From: Neopestalotiopsis rosae
Lineage: Eukaryota; Ascomycota; Sordariomycetes; Amphisphaeriales; Sporocadaceae
Direction of reading: 5' to 3'
DNA: 64,000 nt
NCBI GenBank assembly: GCA_023078685.1
Contig: JALGAS010000005.1
Coordinates: 2,914,001-2,978,000, forward strand
Of this stretch, positions 10,980-22,604 are shown piece by piece (position 1 is the first letter of the stretch; the number at the start of each line of letters is the position of its first letter). The position numbers were made by a program, and so were the translations under genes. Below the pieces are notes generated by a model. That model did no database searches. It worked only from the letters and a program-made list of their open reading frames with translations, and had not been told where the DNA came from.

Positions 10980-12065
10980 ATGGCATCCACAATTGCGTCC
11001 ATGCCGCCGGAGCAGCCGCTCTTTCGAGCCATTACTAGCTCTACGAGACAAATCCACCAGCTACTGAAATGCATCAGCTTCACCACGAAAGCCCACGTAC
11101 AGATTACCCAGGAGGGTATCAGATTCTCTGCCGACCATTCCAGAGTAATGCAAGGTAGGAGGAACCCCCTTCATCATTCCCATCCCTGACGTAGGATATG
11201 TTGGGACGGATTAATAATGACTGGTGCATCAGGTGTTGCATTTCTTGACAAGGCGCTATTCACCAAATATACACTGAATCTTCCGGACAATGATGACGAC
11301 AATTCTCTACCTCATTTTCAGATCAACCTGGCCGCCTTTCTAGAGGCTTTGCAAATCTTTGGTGCAACGGATATGGCCGCTAGACAAGCAAAAGCTGACG
11401 CAGAACCGTACCGGAGCAATCTAAGAAACTACCGACCAGACGCCTTCAGCAATCAGACTCTAGGCATCCAGGGAACATGCTCGTTATTATACGAGGACGA
11501 TGGCTCACCACTGAGCATCATTATGGAAGAGACGGGTATCAAGACTCAATGCAACATGATGACTTACACTCCTGATCGACCCGACGATATCCCGTTCGAC
11601 CGCACGGATTTAACCTTCAAGATCATCATGCAATCAAGATGGTTGCTGGATGCTTTGTCCGAGTTGGCACCCATGTCTCCCGACCGCATCACCATTACCG
11701 CAATGCCAACCGCGCCATATCTGGGCCTCACGAGCGGCGGAAATCTTGGGAGCGCGAGCGTCGACTTCACAAACGGAAGAGATCTCCTCGAAACGTTCTC
11801 TGTGCGTGAGAAATGGACCCAAGGCTTCAAATATGACCTCATCAAGTCGGCCAGTGAGGCGATGCGCATAGCAAGTAAAGTCAGCTTCCGAGGTGATGGT
11901 CAAGGGGTCCTTAGTCTACAGTTCATGGTCGAAGTTGAAGGTAGTGATGTCAGCTTTCTGGACTTTCGATTTGTTCCCTACGCAGAGAGTGTAATGGAGG
12001 ATGATGAGGAGGAGGAGGAGGAGGAGGATGCTGGTAATGACGAAGTGGACCAGGAATTTGAATAA
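10980..12065 (+). CDS. rad1: DNA damage checkpoint clamp protein Rad1 (9-1-1 complex)
   Basis: Two exons, 10980-11154 and 11233-12065, give 335 residues. The intron has a GTAGGA donor and CAG acceptor and keeps the frame (QG-VAFLDKALF). The protein shows the PCNA-like fold sequence of the Rad1/Rec1 family, including FRAITSSTRQIHQLLKCI, ITQEGIRFSADHSRVMQG and the later LDALSELAPM and FSVREKW stretches. It ends in an acidic tail (EDDEEEEEEEDAGND). Rad1 (Rad17 in budding yeast) forms the Rad9-Rad1-Hus1 ring loaded at damaged DNA to activate the ATR/Mec1 pathway in the nucleus. An in-frame ATG nine bases upstream (10971) is possible; 10980 was preferred because its context (CACAATGGC) is better. 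Confidence 0.9.
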
Positions 12066-14566
12066 TAGCCAGAAGTTACTTCAGGCGGATCAAGTTGTGT
12101 ATGGGACTGACGTAACTTGTTGGGTTCGCCTGCGATCCAATGAATAATGGAGATCAGTTACTGCTGAAAGTTGACGATAGACGTTTGACGTATACCAAAC
12201 ACTGATCGACGCTCGCGTTCAAGATGATGACCGGTGCCTTGAACAGCTTACCAAATTGCTCAATCAACCTTCATAGGGCCGACTGCCTGCCGGTGCAGGG
12301 AGACCTCTTAAAAACATTGGTGCTAGTTACGTCCGAGAATTGAGAGGCTTGTCTTCAACTCTAATATGCTCGCTGAGAGACTTGTCTAGGCGTCACGGGT
12401 TCAGTCGGCTGTATAGATCCAATGGCAGAAGTTTATCTGGGGAAGTGGAGTCTGGCCGGGCTGGGTCTTAGCCACGGCATTCTCGTCTTCCAGATCCCAA
12501 GTTTTGGGACCGTCGGATCTGTCTTTTTCCCCCTGCTTGCTAGATTTCTACGATGCCGCTCGATCGTGATCCCGGCAGCAGATCTGCTCGCCTACCCTCC
12601 CTTACCCATGACATTCTACAGCTGTGTGGTCTTTATGGAAAAGTATGGATGCTTGTGGCTGTTGATCATATGTGTGGTTTTGGGGGACGTTCACTGTTTC
12701 AAGGAAGCATTCTTCCTACACTTATTCCTAGATCAGTAACGAGGAACCCTATGATCTTGAGAGAATACCAAATGATACAAGTCCAAGCCATCTTTCGTGC
12801 TATCTTACTAATGCTATAGATGTATTCCAATGCCACCTCTGTGTTGCCATGTACTCGAAATGTCACACAGCTTCAAGCTTATCAACAGAGATCTCTACCA
12901 AGAGAATCTAGCCCTTGGGATGAAGATTTTTCCTGGTTCATGATCGTTTCTTGCGATAGTATCTGCGAGAACTATACCAAGCTGCGCTCTGCCAGCTATC
13001 CAGCCGCGCAACGGTAAGACATGGCTACTGTTACGCACGAAGCTATGGCGATAAGCTGTGTCGACTACGCTAAACGGCCACTTGTGAATGCGGAATATTG
13101 GTCTCGATCTGCCATGGAGCTCTTGCTGGTATTTGGCATTTAGATCCTTGGTCTGACTAGTTCTCAAGCGAGTGCGAGCCTCATGGCCATTTCAGTGTTT
13201 TTCTTTTTCCTAACTTTTATGTTTGACGTGTTGACTGAGCCGTTCGTCTTCTGGATTTGTTTGTGCATAGCAAATTGCAATAAAGTCAACTTTGACGCCA
13301 AGCAACTTTGACGCCAAGCAACTTTGACGCCAAGCAACTTTGACGCCAAGCAACTTTGACGCCAAGCAACTTTGATCAATTTCATGTGCTCTGATTGCAG
13401 CATATGCTTGCGGCGCATCTTCAAAGGAAGTGATTGAGAAAATGATAGATTAGGAGTAGTGTTGATGTACAAAACCATATCACTAGAGAAACGCCATCGC
13501 ACGAAAGATGATAGGGCTATTAGCATGATTCTCGTGGAAATAATGAATGAGAGAAATAACTCACAGTACTCTATTCTTCGGACTTCGTTCCTGATGTGGA
13601 ATGGTCAGCAAGAGGACTCGCAACTTTTGCGCCCCCAAGGCGAAACATATTGTATTGTGCAAGATCACTCGCTCAATTTTGTTTGGCTGCCACAAGAAAA
13701 GTTGAGAGCCTCCCCCTCCTTTACTTGCGAGATGATCGGGCCGCGTAGTCCAATCGCTAGAGACATAATCGCCGGATTGGGCAAGCTCGTCCGGGGCCGT
13801 CTATAGCTTGCCATGTCCATTTTCCCAATCTGGATAGGAAGACAAACAGCCCAACTGTAAGGCGAGGCACCACTCTAGCTGTCCTCAGAGCTGAAGGGCA
13901 AGAGAGCAACAGAGACGAGGCTAGAGATCTTGTCCAAGACCTGTCAACTAGTTTCGTGCGAAAGCTTGGCTCGTTTTATTTGTTCATATACACACCATGA
14001 TACATGGTCGTTTCTTAGCTCGTGGCAGTTAGCTGCATGTTCCTTTCCGGGCACTTGATACTTCTGCTTCCAAGCTAAGTCATATAGCGCGATGACTCGT
14101 CCATTGATGACCACGAGGGGAACGCCCAATCGAGAACTATTACAATGTTCGTTAGACTGAAAGTTGACAGCCTCGCTCCAACCTCAAGTGACAGCTTACT
14201 ATTGGACAGGATTACGAGGGGTTACGTTGCTACATTGCTCCACGGGCAAATGTGTCCGGCGGTCTAGTTCGAGATCTCAAGCTCCTTTGTGTTAAGCGCG
14301 AAGGCGGCGTTAGACGTCGCCAATAGTAGATGGGAGATATCCAGCAGAGTGGAGAGTTTAGATCTGCATGTGTGTCTCCTCAATTTGAATCTGGAGATAT
14401 AAGGATGTTTGCCGTCCCTTGCATATGTGGCTTTTTTTTTGTTTGAAAGCATCAGCAGAACAAACAACGCGCAACCTTAATCACATCTCTTCCCAAAGCA
14501 GCACGAGAGTCTATCTCCATCAGGACTTTGTGACCCAAAACAACAAGAACAATCAACACAATCAAG
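12066..14566. other. Gene-poor spacer after rad1
   Basis: 2.5 kb with no supported gene. It contains the 16-bp minisatellite at 13287-13375. Open frames at 12422-12739 and 13459-13806 have no domain, no leader and no clear codon bias. The last 130 bp are the leader of the small gene at 14567. Confidence 0.5.
13287..13375. repeat. 16-bp minisatellite, about 5.6 copies
   Basis: Five perfect head-to-tail copies of caactttgacgccaag and a partial sixth (caactttga). The copies are identical, which suggests recent expansion. It sits in the spacer between rad1 and the small gene at 14567. Confidence 0.95.
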
Positions 14567-14800
14567 ATGGCTTACATTCCTGCCACCGTCACCACCTTCC
14601 ACACCAAGGAGAGCAAGAATCAGACCATGACGAAGTTCAGGGTCCTTGTCTCTGGGTTCAAGAAGCAACGTTACGATGCCGTCCCGACCGCTGACGAGAA
14701 GCCTGCCGAGAAGTACGTCCACGTGCCAACCGAGGCAGCGGCAGGCTTTCTCAAGACGGCCACCCCTCTTCACATGAAGAAGGCCAATGAAGTCCTATGA
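14567..14800 (+). CDS. Small basic orphan protein (77 residues)
   Basis: A single-exon frame starting in a good context (ATCAAGATGGCT) after an A/C-rich leader full of CAACAA/AATCAACAC, which is typical of well-expressed fungal genes. An upstream gagatataagg (about 14393) may be a TATA element. The protein starts MAYIPATVTTFHTKES and has a Lys-rich middle (FKKQRYDAV) and an EKYVHVPTEAAAGFLK stretch. It has no signal peptide or membrane helix. Third codon positions are mostly C or G, unlike the surrounding spacer. Function unknown; it could be a small stress- or conidiation-type protein, but that is a guess. Confidence 0.6.
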   Translation: MAYIPATVTTFHTKESKNQTMTKFRVLVSGFKKQRYDAVPTADEKPAEKYVHVPTEAAAGFLKTATPLHMKKANEVL

Positions 14801-16941
14801 GTGTGTGGAAGCACAACGGCGCAAACACACACCAAAAGAGAATAATCACATTCAAGACCCTTGGTTCTTACATGTTTCCACCATCTTGGAAACTGTGAGC
14901 GCCAAAAGAGGCAGCTCTGGCTGGCTGACGAGAAACCTCCCAACAACAACAACTTCTAGCCGCCGATACAATACTTCGGCATGCCGAGGAAACAGGCCCT
15001 CTTGACACTCTACTGAGGCATGCCAATAAACTTACAACGGCGCCAATACTTCAAATAACGCTTCGGCCATGGTGTCCGATATTACCCGCGCCGCTGCAAA
15101 AAGTCATCACGCCTCCCAAGATAAAATCATTCAACACTGAAATTTTGGATAAGATGATGCGGCTTCAATAATAATGATAACGAATATTATGATATAATGA
15201 CTTCTTGGGGAGAAAACTACTGGTGCTCATAAAGAGCCCATGGGTTTGAGATGCAAAGTCCCATTGGACTTGAATCAGTCTTTACTACATTATGAGACAT
15301 GAGCTATGAAACTACAACGACGATACTCTATTTTTTTTTGTTCAACATTAGTCAATAAAAAAAAAATCAAATTAAAAAAAAATAAAAAAATCAATAAATC
15401 TGAACTTCAAAGATCAAAACCGAAATTGCGCAGATATCGCGGTTCTTCCTTTAATTTGAGAGACCTTTGCCGATCGGGCGATCATGGACAGGTATACGCG
15501 GCCCGAGAAAACGGCTCAGTCATATTTCCACCAGATGTCAAATAGTGCAGCCCCGGACGGCAAACGGTCAACTTATTGTGCTTCTGACCTTGGAATTTAG
15601 CCCAGCCCAGCAAGCCTCTTGGTTTGGTGCTAAACTACCCTGTTTTAGTGTATATTGAAGACCAATTCCGGCAATCTCCACATGGACTATAGTCTTCTAT
15701 GGCGCCCTGACCGTCTTTCGAGAATGCCATGGTAAAATGTCCAGTTTCCGATCCGCTTCTTCCTCCTTCACCTACTTTTTGTCTACGTGACTTGAAAGTA
15801 AACATGGAGGCCGCGTATTCACAGGTGGAATTGCGGCTGGCACTTGCCAATGCATGGCATTCGCATACGCAAATGTAGAAATTGCATTGTGTGTACCTGG
15901 GCGCAGCCACCACTACCAACAAGTTGTTGCCCGCACTCCCTCCCTTACGGCATTTGGTGAAATTGTTGTCGTGGCCAAGGTAATTCAATATCGGCGGCAC
16001 GGGAAAACGGGCAATCCCGAGAAAAGCTTTTGGAGATCTACAGAGTTACGCGGTTACCAAGATTTGTTCGTACTCGTCTCGCCCTCTTTTGGGAAAATTT
16101 CCCCCCTCGGGTGTCGCGTATTGCTTCTTTCTCGGTCCTCGCATCTATGTATGGCTACGGTTTGCGAGCTTTCCTTGCAGTTGGACCACCTGAACCTTGA
16201 AGTTTTGTTTGCATATCTCTTTTTTTTCCCTCTTTCACTTTCTTCCTTGCTTTAAACTACTCCACCGAACCGAGATCTAGTCTAAATGAATTTACGGGGT
16301 GTTTATTGCTTTTCCAGAGGAGGGAGTTGGAGGGCAGGAGATGTTCAAACAACAAAGCCTCCGACTTCCTGCATGGAGCCTAGCTCACCCTTTGTTATAT
16401 ATGTATGTACGTGTATGCTGTTGATGTAGGCAATCTTTTGAAGAGTAAGAATATGCTTTGTATACCAGGACCAACAATATGAATTAAGAAAAGAAGCCTC
16501 GGATTTGCATATCTGTGGCGTGATTCAGCTAGTGTCAGTGGAAGGATGAAGCACCTTGTACGTCCCGAGCCAAAGGTAAGGCGCAGGAGCCAAGGGTTCG
16601 AACTTTGCGCATTTGGGTGAACGGGACCGAGTCCCAGGAATCAGGATACTGGATACTACTGGACACCCAACCAACATGAACTCCAAGGTCGCCAAAGATG
16701 AGGAGTTTTTCTTTTTCTCAGTAAGCCAGGGTATTCGAGTGTCTGATATGCAGACCTTTAGCATCTTTGGTGAGAAATTGATTGGTATTCAATTTGGGAC
16801 CACCTCTTTGTTGGCAACTTAATCTCGCGAATCGACTCCAAAAATATGAGAGGAATGTAAAAACTTGGGACGCTTTTTACCGGGTCCTGCAACCACCGGC
16901 ATATGTTGGAACAAGTTGGAAGAACCCATGACTGGCTCCCG

Positions 16942-16960
16942 TTTTTTTTTTTTTTTTTTT
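16942..16960. repeat. T19 homopolymer
   Basis: Nineteen consecutive T residues followed by GAAAAG, in spacer DNA. Length may be subject to sequencing error. Confidence 0.85.
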
Positions 16961-18992
16961 GAAAAGTCTGCCTGGTGGCCCAGAAGGATGGGAAAATCCA
17001 CAGCGTACACCCGAGATGCGAGATGCCAAGCTGTCTCTAGGGAAGCCCGGAAAGCAAAAAAGTAATCGACAAGGACGACGACTGATCGATCAAATGATGG
17101 CTTGGATGGATGGATGTCGACTAAACCGACGGATGCGGCGGTCCGCCACTGGGAATTAGAGAATCCATGCTGCCGCCCGTTTGCCCGTTTTCGCAACGAT
17201 AAACCACCCTGCGAATGAGAAAGCCCACGTCAGCCAGACGCTCCAACGCTGCAATCAAATAAATGATGGCAGCTCAGCTCGCTCGGCACTCGTCCTATGA
17301 CCTGCTGTCAATCAAGTTAAGCGACTGGTCAAAGGAAGGTCATGCCTCGTAATTTATTTCGGAGGATAACAGACGTGCAGAATAAATGACATGGCTGACG
17401 TTGTTGACAGTGACGGGCCTCTGACAGCTGTCTTTTCCTAGAGTACCTACCACTCCCTAGGTGCAGGTATGTAATCACTACAGTACAGACCCTCCTTCAC
17501 TATCAATTGCCCTGTTGCATTCCCCCCATCCCCCTGCCTCTGGGCCTGCCTTGGGGGGCTGAAATAAGGCTAGTTGCATCCTACCTTACAGAGTTACATA
17601 CCACCTGATCATTCATGGGGCCAATCCGCATTCCCATCCACATCCCATCATCATCAACTGTCATCATCATCCCGCTGTCCGTCCCACATTCTTTTCGTTT
17701 CCCGTTGAACATTCCTCGGGTCTCGCCCTACCTGCCTAACCTTACATACTTTGCCTACTTGCCCTACTTGCCTTGCTTGCAGTATCCCATCTGCTGAAAT
17801 CTAAGACATTTTGACGGGAATGCAACACGGACAAGCACATGGCTTTTTGGTCTCGGTCTCGTTCCTCTGGGTTGGGAGCTATGGGAGAGCTGTCAGACCC
17901 AACCGGTCGAGTAATAAAATCACCATGACAATGATGACGATACGCTGATTCCGATTCCACGGCATTATCTTATTCCCCGTTGCGCTGTCTGTCGTCTAAC
18001 CGACCCTGCGCAAATCTCCCTCCTGCCCATGCCAATGCAGCACATCATGCGCGGCGCTACAAATCGTACAATCAGGAATCAACATCCGGCGCATCCAGGC
18101 TCGTAATCTCAATGATTCGTCATTTTCGATACATCGGACCACGATCTTTGGCTTTTTTAGCTGTCTGTTGTGTGCTTCTATCGCGATAATAACTCTACTC
18201 GGAACACAGGCAACAAGCCGCCGGACAAGCCCTTCTTGCCAGGCCTTTCCTGGCTGCATATTTTTCCCCAGGCAAAGAGGGCGGGTATCGCGGCCACGGA
18301 GCCTTGTGAATGGCTGCTGCGCAATAGTTGTGTCGCACAGCAAGGTCGGTACAATAGTAGCCACCCATAGGGACCCCTCGTATGCGCCCGTATGCGACGT
18401 GCCGTTGCTGGTCTTGTGCTACACCCGCAGCGCATATTGGATATATTTCTATATATGTGTATGCGCTACACTATATATGTACCTACATACCTGTATGTAC
18501 TGTATATATTTTGACTCGGCATGCGCATACCAGACCACTCGTCAGAAGTACGGTTCATCTCGACTCGACTAGACAGCCCTGCGCGCGCGCGCAAGCTACT
18601 GCTGCAACTGCTGCTGCTACTGCTGCTTGTGGAACAGGTTCTCTATCTATCTGATCCTATACCGGTTCCATGGTTGTGGTCTTTTTGCCTTCGCCAACTC
18701 TAACCCACTCTGTTGGCGATGGATTTTTGGTACACAATCGTGGCGCGGGGAGGCTCCATTCGGTACAGCCATAATAAGCATGAGCCGCTATCCAAGGCTT
18801 TTCCTCGCCAGGTTTGCCAGGCTGGGCTGGTTTGGCTGGCTGGCTGCTCTGCTTTCTGCACAGTAATATTTGCGGATCTGCATGCCTTATGGGCAGGGGT
18901 GTATGCACGAAAAGCCGACATTTCTGTTCCGAATGGGCCAATAATCGATGAAAATATATCCAAAAGGGCCGCCCGTCTTGCCCGTCTACACA

Positions 18993-19011
18993 CCCCCCCC
19001 CCCCCCCCCCC
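18993..19011. repeat. C19 homopolymer
   Basis: Nineteen consecutive C residues (G19 on the minus strand) about 510 bp before the start of the 868-residue gene. A G tract of this length can form a quadruplex and is prone to slippage, so the exact length is uncertain. Confidence 0.85.
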
Positions 19012-19520
19012 TGGCGCATACCAGCTTTCAGCAGCATTTCTGCACAACACACCATCCTTGACGCCTCACTCGTGTCAGTCATCGTCCATGTATGCCCATA
19101 TTATTATTCTGCCTTTGCCCTCCCTCTTTTTGTGTTCTTTTTGTAAATGCAAACAATTGCTCGCCAGAGAGAGAGAGGGGCCCCGAATGTATTGTGTGTA
19201 TCTATTCATCAAATAATCAGATTACACACACCCATCCCCCATATACCCCCAACCCCAAATATGGACCTTTCTTTTCGTCCTACCTTTATGCAGTGTCGTG
19301 AGTGATGGGAATATGCTTCGAGTCATACCATCTTGTACTTATCAGACGACTTTCCCCTCTCTCATCTATTCTGGTGATACCGTACTGGCGGGTAACGAAC
19401 CCCATATATGCTGTGTGATTTTCTCTCCCGCCTGCTACTAAGCACCACCCGCTTTGTTTGTTTGCTTGCTTGCTATGGTTGCCCTTGCATGAGGTCAGGC
19501 TCCCAATCGACTACGCCACA

Positions 19521-22127
19521 ATGTCTATGTCTGGATTCAGCATCAGGAGGTTAGTGTCCAAGAGGTCAGAGGGACGATCGTCAGTCGACTTTAGAGAGAG
19601 GGAATGCAGCGTCGATGAAGAAGGCTTCCAGGACCCCAGTAGTCCAGATTCCAAAGACACAACACGAAAGGAGTCCTGGTTTACTACGAGCCGGAAACAG
19701 GGCAAATCATGGCCTTCGACCTCAAAATTCAGCTTCAGGCCACGGAGCCTCCCATATAACATTTCGAGTATTCTGCTGCCGCTGTCGTCAACTGAGACAT
19801 CGGCATCATCTTCGGCTAGTTCTTTGTGTAGTTGCGACAGGCACGGGTCTCCGAGTCTCGCCGGAAGAAGCAGATCAACCCTTTGTTCACTAGGGTCAAG
19901 GGACGAGAACAGCGAGCTGTCACTACACGCATCAAGTGCCACCAGCTACGACGGCAACACATCCTCGCCGTCGCCCTTGCCCGAAGAGGGAGACAACGAT
20001 ACAGACTCTACACCAACGCAGAGCAGACTCAACTCATCAAGGACCAACGTGGACCAGGCCCAAGAATCAATGCCTTCAGGCGCAGAGGACAAGGACAAAG
20101 ACACAAGTCGACCAGGCAGTGGTGTCCTCGACGACGCCGCTGATACGGGCGTTAGACACAGCGTTGAAGAGTTCATCCAAGAGGCCAACAAGGCCTTCAA
20201 GATTGGTAATTCTTTCAGAGAAGTCAACGCCACCCGCACTTCATTCAATGAAACACCCAGACTACCGCCCGCTGAAGTGAACAACACTGCTCTTCCTCGC
20301 AGGCGCACATCTGTTCAACGAAAGTCCAATAAAAAGATATACCGATTCGCTCGGCCCGGTGCAACAGCAACACCCATCTCACCAGCCAATTCAGTAAGGC
20401 GGAAAGCTTCGGTCAAGACAGTCAAGAGGAAGAAGTCAACCAAGGCACGGCAGCCCATGAAACCACATCGCAAGTCGCTAGGCCCCAAGCCGGCGAACAA
20501 GAATAATTCAAAATGGACAGAGAACATGTCGGACCTGTTGAGCGGAAAGCTCTTCTCAAAGATCGAAGCAGACGAAATGTTGACGCCGGCACAGCTCGAG
20601 GCTTATAAGCTGCGCAGGCTGTCCAAGCTTCAGCTCGCGGCCAGGGAGGCGGCGGCAAGTGAGACATCCCTAGCCTTGGAGACAGCCGAGACAGTCGAGA
20701 CGCCCGTCGAGCCGTTCCACATGGATGACTTACCGTCCCGGATAGGGTCTTCGGGTGTCAAGCTCACGGCCAGCACGCCGGTCGAGGAGAGACCGGACGC
20801 TGCCATACTCAAGGAGACGGCAAAGAAAGCGGTAGTAGTGTCCAGCAGTGACAACAATGTCGATGAATTATTTCTGGGACAAGCCACGGCGACGGGCTCG
20901 TCGTCAGGAGCTCTGCCGCCGTCTTCTGACTTTTCTGCTCCTACCCAATCATCGACTCTCCAGGATGGTCACTCGAGCCAGCACAGTACTCAAAATACAA
21001 GCCCAAGCCGTTACATATTCCGCAAAATTCCCGACCTACCAACCATATCCGAGAACACCACTACAGCAACCCGAGGAGACGAAGAGCTATTCCTCACACA
21101 CAACAACAACACAATCAAGGGCAGAAGAAGCGACGACAGCACCACCAGCAGCACGGCGACTCTGGACCCAGACTACGTCTATCTACGTTCCACCCCCTAC
21201 ACCCTGACGGCGCCGCGCTTCCGCCACGGGCCCATCCGGCTCGCGCGGGCCGACTGCTGCCCGGGCCCGGAGCCGCGCATGATTGGCGGCCGGGGCGGCG
21301 GCGACCAGCTCGACTGGACCGCCTTCCAGATGGCCATCCTGGGCGGCGCCGGCGACCTGTACTTTTTCAACAACAGCAACACGTACGACAGCGAGCGCCA
21401 GGCCCGGCAGCACGCCGCCGCCGACGCCGACGCCCTCTGCGCGTGGTGGGACGACTGGGGTTTCGACGACGGCTACGGGGCCCTCGTCACCTCGCCGTCC
21501 CTTCTGGATGGTATCAGTAGTAGTAGTCACAACAAGGATCACCACCAGTACAGGCCCCAGCACCACCGGTCCTCGTCGCGCATCATGTTTCCCACCTTGT
21601 CGTCCAGGTCCTCGTCGCGGCGTCCCTCGGCCACCACCACCATCAGCAGCAGTAGTTGCAGCAGTTGTGATGCCTCCTCGGACAGCAGCGCCGGTGAGAG
21701 CAACTCTGAAGACACCCAGCTGTACCACGATATTGGCCGGGACAACCCCTACAGCCCCAAGCACAAGTGGGAGACGCTCCGCCGCAGGGCGGTCCTGGAA
21801 GGTCGAGGCTCCGTGGATCTCAATGACGCGGGCAACAACAAGGCCGGCCGCAAAGGACGACGTAGCAAACACCATCACGGCAACAACAACAAGCTGTACA
21901 GGACTAGCAGCGGTAACAACAAGAAGAAGTCGGCAGAGACGCGCGAGAGTCTGCTCAGCATGCCACAGAGCCCCATGCTAGATTACCAGGTCATGACGAG
22001 CAACAATGGCGACGTGGATATCGTGCCAATGGGGTACAACTTGAGTCATGACCTGGGAGACTTCTTGAGCTGGGAGAACGAGAATGTCCACTTGGGCAAC
22101 GCACATTACGATGACAATTTCATATAG
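19521..22127 (+). CDS. Large Ser-rich orphan protein (868 residues)
   Basis: Single exon of 2.6 kb. The first in-frame ATG is at 19521 (MSMSGFSIRR); the frame is open further upstream only without an ATG. Residues about 1-330 are Ser/Thr-rich with basic clusters and look disordered. A basic segment at about 270-345 is rich in RRR/RKK (NLS-like), followed by a helical stretch around 355-375 (LLSGKLFSKIEADEMLTPAQ). A better-ordered module lies at about 549-655. It contains PRFRHGPIRLAR, LDWTAFQMAILGGAGDLYFF and CAWWDDWGFDDGYG, unusually rich in Trp, Tyr and Phe. After it come Ser/Arg and Asn/Lys repeats and a second motif, NPYSPKHKWETLRRRAVLEGRG. No membrane segment or known enzyme domain is recognised. 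The strong coding composition and 868 open codons make it a real gene; function unknown, nuclear location is an inference. Confidence 0.82.
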   Translation: MSMSGFSIRRLVSKRSEGRSSVDFRERECSVDEEGFQDPSSPDSKDTTRKESWFTTSRKQGKSWPSTSKFSFRPRSLPYNISSILLPLSSTETSASSSASSLCSCDRHGSPSLAGRSRSTLCSLGSRDENSELSLHASSATSYDGNTSSPSPLPEEGDNDTDSTPTQSRLNSSRTNVDQAQESMPSGAEDKDKDTSRPGSGVLDDAADTGVRHSVEEFIQEANKAFKIGNSFREVNATRTSFNETPRLPPAEVNNTALPRRRTSVQRKSNKKIYRFARPGATATPISPANSVRRKASVKTVKRKKSTKARQPMKPHRKSLGPKPANKNNSKWTENMSDLLSGKLFSKIEADEMLTPAQLEAYKLRRLSKLQLAAREAAASETSLALETAETVETPVEPFHMDDLPSRIGSSGVKLTASTPVEERPDAAILKETAKKAVVVSSSDNNVDELFLGQATATGSSSGALPPSSDFSAPTQSSTLQDGHSSQHSTQNTSPSRYIFRKIPDLPTISENTTTATRGDEELFLTHNNNTIKGRRSDDSTTSSTATLDPDYVYLRSTPYTLTAPRFRHGPIRLARADCCPGPEPRMIGGRGGGDQLDWTAFQMAILGGAGDLYFFNNSNTYDSERQARQHAAADADALCAWWDDWGFDDGYGALVTSPSLLDGISSSSHNKDHHQYRPQHHRSSSRIMFPTLSSRSSSRRPSATTTISSSSCSSCDASSDSSAGESNSEDTQLYHDIGRDNPYSPKHKWETLRRRAVLEGRGSVDLNDAGNNKAGRKGRRSKHHHGNNNKLYRTSSGNNKKKSAETRESLLSMPQSPMLDYQVMTSNNGDVDIVPMGYNLSHDLGDFLSWENENVHLGNAHYDDNFI

Positions 22128-22604
22128 GCAAAGGAAAAATCGGGATACTATAAAAAATAAATCACGTATATTATGACATGGGTCACGGATGGGAACGGGA
22201 AATGGTCGGGGCCGGCGTCATCAGGGTTAATGGGACGGATTGGATTTAAGCGACAGTTGGATCACACAGGTAGCGTTTGAACGATTTGGATACCCATCAT
22301 TCCTCTATGTTCGGATTAATGGAAACACCATGTACTCCGAAAAAGAAATAACAAGTATTACATAGTCTTAGCGTAGATCACTATTCTTGTAATGGCATCT
22401 TGTCATTGTCGGCTCTGGGGTCATGTGCATGTGTTCTGGGTATAGATTGTGAGTCGACTCTGCTTCTATCGTCCTGTAGCCCTCCTGGTGTCGACTGTTC
22501 AGTTTTCTGTGACGTCAAAGACCAAATATGTTCGTCTTGTTGTTACCGATCTGATGGAATTGCGGGTGGCCTGAATATTTCCTCCTCTGAGGCTCTGAAC
22601 TCGA
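22128..22604. other. Convergent spacer
   Basis: 3' ends of the 868-residue gene (+) and the secreted protein gene (-). No gene seen. Confidence 0.5.

Larger units (their letters stand above)
14801..19520. other. 4.7-kb spacer upstream of the 868-residue gene
   Basis: No supported gene. Contents: an AT-rich, A/T homopolymer-rich patch (15330-15405), a T19 run (16942-16960), short CTG-type repeats (about 18598-18626), a C19 run (18993-19011) and CT-rich promoter-like sequence from about 17500. Open frames in it are short and lack domains. The length suggests an extended promoter, long leader or non-coding transcript. Confidence 0.5.

Noticed and set aside
12422..12739. 105-residue hydrophobic frame
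   Set aside because: No leader, no conserved motif and no coding-like third positions; probably chance.
13459..13806. 115-residue frame
   Set aside because: No ATG in good context, no domain, next to a minisatellite; probably chance.
15330..15405. AT-rich A/T-run patch as a replication origin
   Set aside because: AT richness alone is not enough; no other origin feature seen.
16595..16606. GGTTCGAACTT word resembling a tRNA T loop
   Set aside because: No stem, no A box and no cloverleaf can be drawn.
18577..18594. GCGCGCGC run near 18.58 kb as a regulatory site
   Set aside because: Short alternating repeat with no context; common by chance.
21183..21878. Val/Gly-rich minus-strand frame
   Set aside because: Antisense shadow of the GC-rich part of the 868-residue gene.
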